Source: JAWLFI01 sp041685645
Lineage (GTDB): Bacteria > Bacteroidota > Bacteroidia > Chitinophagales > Saprospiraceae
NCBI GenBank assembly: GCA_041685645.1
Contig: JAWLFI010000010.1
Span: forward strand, 1 to 28,644
DNA length: 28,644 nucleotides
Direction of reading: 5' to 3'
Positions within the stretch are counted from its first letter, which is position 1. Each line of letters starts with the position of its first letter. The notes beneath the pieces were generated by a model, which saw only the letters and a program-made list of their open reading frames with translations, did not search any database and was not told the origin of the DNA. Positions 24,331 through 28,644 of this stretch are shown here, piece by piece. A program made the translations under genes and the position numbers.

Positions 24331-25081
24331 TACAAACTACGTTATCCGATTTGTCCTTATCATGACTTGCGTAGTTGCGCTGGTCCTGGCAGCCATGGCT
24401 ACACTTTTACAACCCGTGCACAAAGCCAATGAGGCCTTGTATAATAAACGCGGTATTATTCAGGCCGTGGAAACAAAGCTACCTAAACCCGTCGGAGAAA
24501 TGACGGATGCTGAGGTTGCAGATGTTTTTGATTCCAAGGTCGAGCAATACGTGATTAATACGGATGGTGAGCGCCTCAGTGAAGAAGAAGTCATTGAAGC
24601 GGGATATCCAGGTGGAAAAGCTGAAAATATCGATATGGAGAAGGAAAAGAAGAAAGATCCTTCTGATCGATTGCTTCCGGTTTTCAAATACCAGCATGAG
24701 GGATCAGACTACTTTATCTTTTCTGTTCGAGGCAATGGCCTTTGGGATGCGATTTGGGGCAATATAGCTCTGGAATCGAATTTCAATGATGTGGCAGGAG
24801 CTACTTTTGATCACAAAAGTGAAACACCCGGACTGGGCGCTGAAATAAAGGACAATCCTAATTTCAGAGATCAATTTATCGGGAAGGAAATTTTTTCCGA
24901 AGATGGTAAGTTCGTTTCTATTACTGTTCGTAAGGGAGGAGCAAAAGACCCCGACCACGAGGTAGATGGAATCTCCGGTGCGACGATTACCGCTGACGGA
25001 GTGACAGCGATGCTGGAAAATGGTTTGGAAAACTATATGAGCTATATCAAAGAGAATCGCTCACAAAAAGTTAAGAATTAA
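24323..25081 (+). CDS. nqrC: Na+-translocating NADH:quinone reductase subunit C
   Basis: A 252-residue subunit with one N-terminal helix (about 7-28) and a periplasmic FMN domain. The start is a GTG inside the end of nqrB; the resulting MHSTNYVIRF matches the standard NqrC N-terminus (MHSNxYT), whereas the first ATG (residue 14) would remove half the helix. SETPGLGAEI is at about 166-175, and the flavinylation motif DGISGATIT has Thr221 as the expected FMN site. FMN attachment requires the ApbE transferase, which is not in this window. A charged insert rich in Lys and Glu (about 100-115) lies before the core. Confidence 0.97.
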   Translation: MHSTNYVIRFVLIMTCVVALVLAAMATLLQPVHKANEALYNKRGIIQAVETKLPKPVGEMTDAEVADVFDSKVEQYVINTDGERLSEEEVIEAGYPGGKAENIDMEKEKKKDPSDRLLPVFKYQHEGSDYFIFSVRGNGLWDAIWGNIALESNFNDVAGATFDHKSETPGLGAEIKDNPNFRDQFIGKEIFSEDGKFVSITVRKGGAKDPDHEVDGISGATITADGVTAMLENGLENYMSYIKENRSQKVKN

Positions 25082-25092
25082 AAGAACATATT

Positions 25093-25812
25093 ATGGCAGA
25101 AGAAACGCAAGTTAAAGACGAGCCGAAGGAGAAAAAGGAGTTCTTCGGTAGAAAAGAGCGGCGGCTGATAACAGATCCGCTGACAGATAATAATCCAATA
25201 ACTGTGCAGGTCTTGGGTATCTGCTCTGCATTAGCTGTTACCACTTTGCTTTACCCCTCAATTATAATGGCAGTAGCTGTTATTTTTGTTATGATTTTTT
25301 CAAACCTTACGACCTCTCTTTTGAGAAAATATATCCCCAAACAGGTGCGAATGATCGTGCAACTGGTGATTATTGCATCATTGGTGACTATGGTAGAGTT
25401 AAGTTTGAAGGCATTGAATTTTGCAGTGTATAAACAACTGTCAGTATTTATTGGCTTGATTATCACCAACTGTATTATCATGGGGCGCTTAGAAGCTTTT
25501 GCGCTTGCTAATAAACCCTGGCAGTCGATACTCGATGGCTTGGGTAATGCCGTGGGCTATGGAGCAATACTCATTATCGTTGCTTTTTTCAGAGAGCTGT
25601 TTGGTAAGGGGAGTCTTTTTGCCGGTAGCCCGATCGAATTCAAAATTATTGGCCCTACCCAGGACTTTTTAATCAACACCTCTGAAAGTGTGATGTTTGG
25701 GTGGTATACCAATAACAACTTAATGGTCCTTTCAGTAGCAGCCATGTTCATTCTGGCTATATTGATTTGGGTGCAGCGCTCGTATAATCCAGAATTAGTA
25801 GACGTTTCATAA
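25093..25812 (+). CDS. nqrD: Na+-translocating NADH:quinone reductase subunit D
   Basis: A 239-residue membrane subunit with six helices, homologous to RnfE/RsxE. Cys44 (LGICSALAV) and Cys127 (ITNCIIMGRLEAFA) are the two conserved cysteines that, with two from NqrE, hold the intramembrane iron-sulfur centre between the two proteins. The first 30 residues are a highly charged cytoplasmic extension rich in Lys and Glu, longer than in Vibrio. It lies 11 bases after nqrC and 9 bases before nqrE. Confidence 0.97.
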   Translation: MAEETQVKDEPKEKKEFFGRKERRLITDPLTDNNPITVQVLGICSALAVTTLLYPSIIMAVAVIFVMIFSNLTTSLLRKYIPKQVRMIVQLVIIASLVTMVELSLKALNFAVYKQLSVFIGLIITNCIIMGRLEAFALANKPWQSILDGLGNAVGYGAILIIVAFFRELFGKGSLFAGSPIEFKIIGPTQDFLINTSESVMFGWYTNNNLMVLSVAAMFILAILIWVQRSYNPELVDVS

Positions 25813-25821
25813 TCATATAAC

Positions 25822-26442
25822 ATGGAAGAATTAAATATTTTCATAAGGTCGGCCTTTATTGAGAACATGGTACTGAGTTATTTTCTCGGCATGTGTTCTT
25901 ACCTGGCAGTATCAAAAACGGTCAAAACAGCTTTTGGCCTTGGTTTAGCCGTCATCTTTGTTTTGGGTATTACCATGCCAATCAACTGGCTGATTTCAGA
26001 ATACCTACTTAGTGAGTCAGGTCTTTTTGGAATTGATTTGACCTTTCTTAGGTTTATTTTGTTTATCGCTGTAATTGCTTCTATGGTGCAATTAGTTGAA
26101 ATGGTGATTGAGAAATACTCTCCTTCGCTGTACACTTCACTGGGGATTTTCCTTCCCTTGATCACGGTGAATTGTGCTATTCTCGGTGGTTCATTATTTA
26201 TGGTGTCCAGAGAGTATAATTTCACGGAATCTGTAGCTTTCGGGCTCGGAGGCGGATTTGGATGGTTTTTAGCTATTATCGGAATTGCAGCCATTCGAGA
26301 GAAAATCAAATATTCCGATGTGCCCCCGGGATTACGAGGCTTGGGAATGGCATTTCTGCTGACGGGTCTTATGGGCATCGCTTTTATGGCTTTGATGGGG
26401 ATTGACCCCTCACTTTTGGCAGTAGGAGGAGAAAATAACTAA
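25822..26442 (+). CDS. nqrE: Na+-translocating NADH:quinone reductase subunit E
   Basis: A 206-residue six-helix membrane subunit, homologous to RnfA. The conserved cysteines are Cys25 (FLGMCSYLAVSK) and Cys118 (LITVNCAILGGSLF). It forms an inverted pair with NqrD, and the four cysteines carry the iron-sulfur centre that passes electrons from NqrF to NqrC. The length is normal. nqrF starts three bases after the stop. Confidence 0.98.
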   Translation: MEELNIFIRSAFIENMVLSYFLGMCSYLAVSKTVKTAFGLGLAVIFVLGITMPINWLISEYLLSESGLFGIDLTFLRFILFIAVIASMVQLVEMVIEKYSPSLYTSLGIFLPLITVNCAILGGSLFMVSREYNFTESVAFGLGGGFGWFLAIIGIAAIREKIKYSDVPPGLRGLGMAFLLTGLMGIAFMALMGIDPSLLAVGGENN

Positions 26443-26445
26443 AAA

Positions 26446-27777
26446 ATGAATCTTATGATTTTTGCAATATCAATGATGCCTATAATTTGGGCAGTAGTTG
26501 TATTTAGCTTGGTAATCCTAGGTTTGTCGTTCGTGCTTATTCTGGCGCGAAAACGATTGGTGCCTCAGGGTGATGTTCAGATTGTTATTAATGGGGATGA
26601 AGAAAACCCGTTAAAGGTGAAACCCGGCTCCAATCTTCTTAATGTACTAAGCGATGAGGATATTTATTTGCCCTCAGCTTGTGGTGGTGGAGGTACTTGT
26701 GCTATGTGCGAGTGTCATATCGATGAAGGAGGTGGAGACGTGCTGCCTACAGAAATGAATCACCTCACGCGAAAAGAAGCCGCTGAAAATAAAAGGTTGG
26801 CTTGTCAGGTGAAAGTCAGAGAAGATATGCGTATCCGAATTCCGGAAGAGATTTTTGGCATCGAAAAATGGGAGTGTGAAGTTGTTTCTAATTACAATGT
26901 AGCCACCTTTATAAAAGAGTTTGTCGTTCGCTTGCCGGAAGGAGAGTCACTCGACTTCCAACCGGGCGGATATATTCAGATCGACGTCCCGGTAACTACT
27001 GTGGACTTTAGTGAAGATATTGATATCAAACCCAAACCGGATGATCCGGCCGGGCCGGATAAGTTCAAGGAGGATTGGGATAGCTTTAATCTATGGGAAC
27101 TGAAAATGGTAAATGCCGAAGAGCAGTTTAGAGCGTACTCTATGGCCAATCACCCGGCGGAGGGAGATATTATTAAACTAAATATTCGAATCGCTACGCC
27201 TCCCTGGGATAGAGCTAAAAATGGTTGGATGGATGTCAATCCCGGCGTTTGTTCATCTTATGTTTTTGCTCAAAAACCTGGGGATAAGGTTACGATTTCG
27301 GGTCCCTATGGAGAGTTCTTCATTAAGCCAACAGATAAAGAAATGATTTATATTGGCGGCGGTGCCGGTATGGCTCCATTGAGATCCCATTTGTTTCATT
27401 TGTTTCACACAGAGAAGACTAAGGATCGCAAAGTATCCTTCTGGTACGGTGGAAGATCAAAGAGAGAATTGTTTTACGTAGATGAATTTCAAGAAATTGA
27501 AGAGAAATTTGACAATTTCCGCTTTGAAGTGGCTCTATCCGAACCACTAGAAGAAGATAATTGGAAAAAGAAAGAAAGTCTGGATGATGATGGCGACGGA
27601 TTTGTTGGTTTTGTGCACCAAGTCTTGATCGATAATTATCTCAAAGACCATCCGGAACCGGAAGAAGTTGAGTATTATTTTTGTGGACCGCCACTAATGA
27701 ATGCGGCCGTGATAAAGATGTTGGATGAATACGGTGTTCCCGAAGAGAATATTTCCTTTGATGATTTCGGAGGATAA
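26446..27777 (+). CDS. nqrF: Na+-translocating NADH:quinone reductase subunit F
   Basis: A 443-residue NADH-oxidising subunit. A membrane anchor (about 12-34) is followed by a 2Fe-2S ferredoxin domain with Cys79, Cys85, Cys88 and Cys120 (SACGGGGTCAMC; RLACQVKV). Next come an FAD domain with RAYSMANHP from residue 229 and an NADH domain with GGGAGMAPLRSH from 304 and FCGPPLMNAAVI near the end; it closes with SFDDFGG like other NqrF. It is about 35 residues longer than Vibrio NqrF. The extra length is mainly an acidic insert near 185-205 and a short loop near 375-388 that includes DDDGDGFVG, a DxDxDG pattern typical of calcium-binding loops. It is the last gene of the operon; a strong terminator starts 31 bases after the stop. 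Confidence 0.97.
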   Translation: MNLMIFAISMMPIIWAVVVFSLVILGLSFVLILARKRLVPQGDVQIVINGDEENPLKVKPGSNLLNVLSDEDIYLPSACGGGGTCAMCECHIDEGGGDVLPTEMNHLTRKEAAENKRLACQVKVREDMRIRIPEEIFGIEKWECEVVSNYNVATFIKEFVVRLPEGESLDFQPGGYIQIDVPVTTVDFSEDIDIKPKPDDPAGPDKFKEDWDSFNLWELKMVNAEEQFRAYSMANHPAEGDIIKLNIRIATPPWDRAKNGWMDVNPGVCSSYVFAQKPGDKVTISGPYGEFFIKPTDKEMIYIGGGAGMAPLRSHLFHLFHTEKTKDRKVSFWYGGRSKRELFYVDEFQEIEEKFDNFRFEVALSEPLEEDNWKKKESLDDDGDGFVGFVHQVLIDNYLKDHPEPEEVEYYFCGPPLMNAAVIKMLDEYGVPEENISFDDFGG

Positions 27778-27808
27778 TATTTAGAGTTGGAATGACCATC
27801 ACTTTTAG

Positions 27809-27841
27809 AAAGCTCTTACCTTTTTGGTAAGGGCTTTTTTA
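27809..27841 (+). terminator. Rho-independent terminator of the nqr operon
   Basis: AAAGCTCTTACC (27809-27820), a TTTTT loop, and GGTAAGGGCTTT (27826-27837) form a 12-base stem with one G-T pair, followed by TTTATTT. It is a textbook terminator for the plus strand. Its 3' end overlaps the stop codon of the convergent egtD-like gene (27839-27841), so the structure probably serves both transcripts. Confidence 0.92.
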
Positions 27842-28644
27842 TTTCTTTTCATACAATACCTCATAGAAAAGACTCTTCGAGTCTGTCCAGTACTCTTTAA
27901 TGGATAAGCCTGCCTCTTCCCCCATCTGTTCAAGATCTTCCAGCGAAAATTTTCGGCTGACCTCGATCTGAATGTATTCCCAGGCTGATAAGTGGATCTT
28001 TTTTCGATCAGAACCAAGGGAAAACGATTGATCCTCGCGGCTGACTAAAAATGATCGCACCTCCGAAGCCTTTATATCGTAATAGGCGAAGAACTCAAAA
28101 GCATCCAGAGAAATGTCTCCATCCAATTCTGAATTGATTCTCTGAAGTATATTCTTGTTGAATTTGGCAGTTACTCCCGCCTTGTCGTTATAAGCGGCCT
28201 GTATCACATTTGGATTCTTTTTCCGGTCGGCACCCATGAGTAAGAAATCCCCTATTTTCATTGCATCCGCAATCCGCCCCAATAGTTCGATTCCCTCCTG
28301 TTCGGGATAATTACCTATGTTCGAGCCTAAAAAAGCGATCACTCCGGGCACACTCTGCGGTATTGATGCCAATGCCTGATCGTTTAATCCTTCCATTGGA
28401 TTAATCTGAATGCTTCTATACTTAGGACTTAGTCTTTGGGTAAGTTGACGAAGGACTTCACCATCAATATCTACGGGGCGGTACAAAATGTTTAACCCTC
28501 GGCGTTCAATCTCATCCAGTAGAATTTCAGTTTTCGATGCATCCCCGGCGCCTAACTCCAATAGATGGAAGGAAATGTTTTTTACCGTTTTGATTTGGTT
28601 GACAATATCTGTAGCGTGGGTAGTTAAAATCTCCCGTTCTGCAT
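27839..28644 (-). CDS. egtD: EgtD-like L-histidine N-alpha-methyltransferase (5' end beyond the window)
   Basis: A partial gene; 268 codons are visible and the frame is open to the right edge, so the start lies outside. The coding sequence includes residues before the apparent TTG start at 28561 (EREILTTHATDIVNQI, a standard N-terminal helix of the family). SAM-binding motif I is LLELGAGDASKTEILL. FLGSNIGNYPEQEG corresponds to the GSTIGN motif, AAYNDKAGVTAKFNKNIL to the conserved tyrosine region, and EYIQIEVSRKFS to the Glu-x-Ser pair that binds the histidine amino group in EgtD. The domain is Methyltransf_33. EgtD trimethylates histidine to hercynine, the first step of ergothioneine synthesis. 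EgtB is not visible, so the pathway rests on what lies beyond the edge. Confidence 0.88.
   Translation of the reverse strand, partial: AEREILTTHATDIVNQIKTVKNISFHLLELGAGDASKTEILLDEIERRGLNILYRPVDIDGEVLRQLTQRLSPKYRSIQINPMEGLNDQALASIPQSVPGVIAFLGSNIGNYPEQEGIELLGRIADAMKIGDFLLMGADRKKNPNVIQAAYNDKAGVTAKFNKNILQRINSELDGDISLDAFEFFAYYDIKASEVRSFLVSREDQSFSLGSDRKKIHLSAWEYIQIEVSRKFSLEDLEQMGEEAGLSIKEYWTDSKSLFYEVLYEKK

Noticed and set aside
28559..28561. TTG at 28561 as start of the egtD-like gene
   Set aside because: The frame stays open to the window edge and the upstream residues match the family, so this codon is an internal Leu within motif I.

Overview
The window looks like chromosome of a marine member of the Bacteroidota, most likely near the Saprospiria. 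The evidence is a PorP/SprF-type outer-membrane protein paired with a TPR-propeller-OmpA protein (type IX secretion/gliding type), a TonB-dependent receptor, Bacteroidota-type promoters (TTG, about 20 bases, TAnnTTTG), and a double sodium economy: a complete nqrABCDEF operon and a complete mrpABCDEFG operon. I see no rRNA, tRNA, CRISPR array, transposase or phage gene.

Layout. 1-3519: an outer-membrane lipocalin, a TonB-dependent receptor and a small four-helix membrane protein, all on +. 3520-4779: a long stretch without a convincing gene, opening with a GC-rich palindromic repeat (repeat A). 4780-6336: a SulP anion transporter. 6337-6808: a second GC-rich repeat (repeat B) on the other strand whose first 24 bases match repeat A at 20 positions, then the promoter of the next unit. 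6809-10068: a UvrD/PcrA helicase followed by epoxyqueuosine reductase queG. 10082-15908 (-): seven tightly packed or overlapping mrp genes for a Na+/H+ antiporter. 15971-16002: a terminator, then (-) a lipoprotein with two zinc-ribbon-like modules. A divergent intergenic region (16588-16909) carries two good promoters facing away from each other. 16910-21279 (+): PorP-like protein, PorE-like OmpA protein, a DUF1573 protein and PnuC. 21410-27777 (+): nqrABCDEF, ending at a strong terminator that also overlaps the stop of a convergent egtD-like methyltransferase gene cut by the right edge.

How the genes fit together. Nqr exports Na+ during NADH oxidation by quinone. Mrp exchanges Na+ for H+ and so links the sodium and proton gradients; SulP may draw on one of these gradients. 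The outer-membrane genes (lipocalin, TonB receptor, PorP/PorE pair, lipoprotein) fit a gliding or protein-secreting surface lifestyle. Most of the window is ordinary core genome. The parts that deserve a second look are the membrane-anchored N-terminal extension of NqrA, the pair of inverted GC-rich repeats around sulP, the 33-residue Gly-rich loop in the PorP-like protein, the duplicated zinc-ribbon lipoprotein, and a DxDxDG insert in NqrF. I did not find clear evidence for a wholly new multi-gene system.
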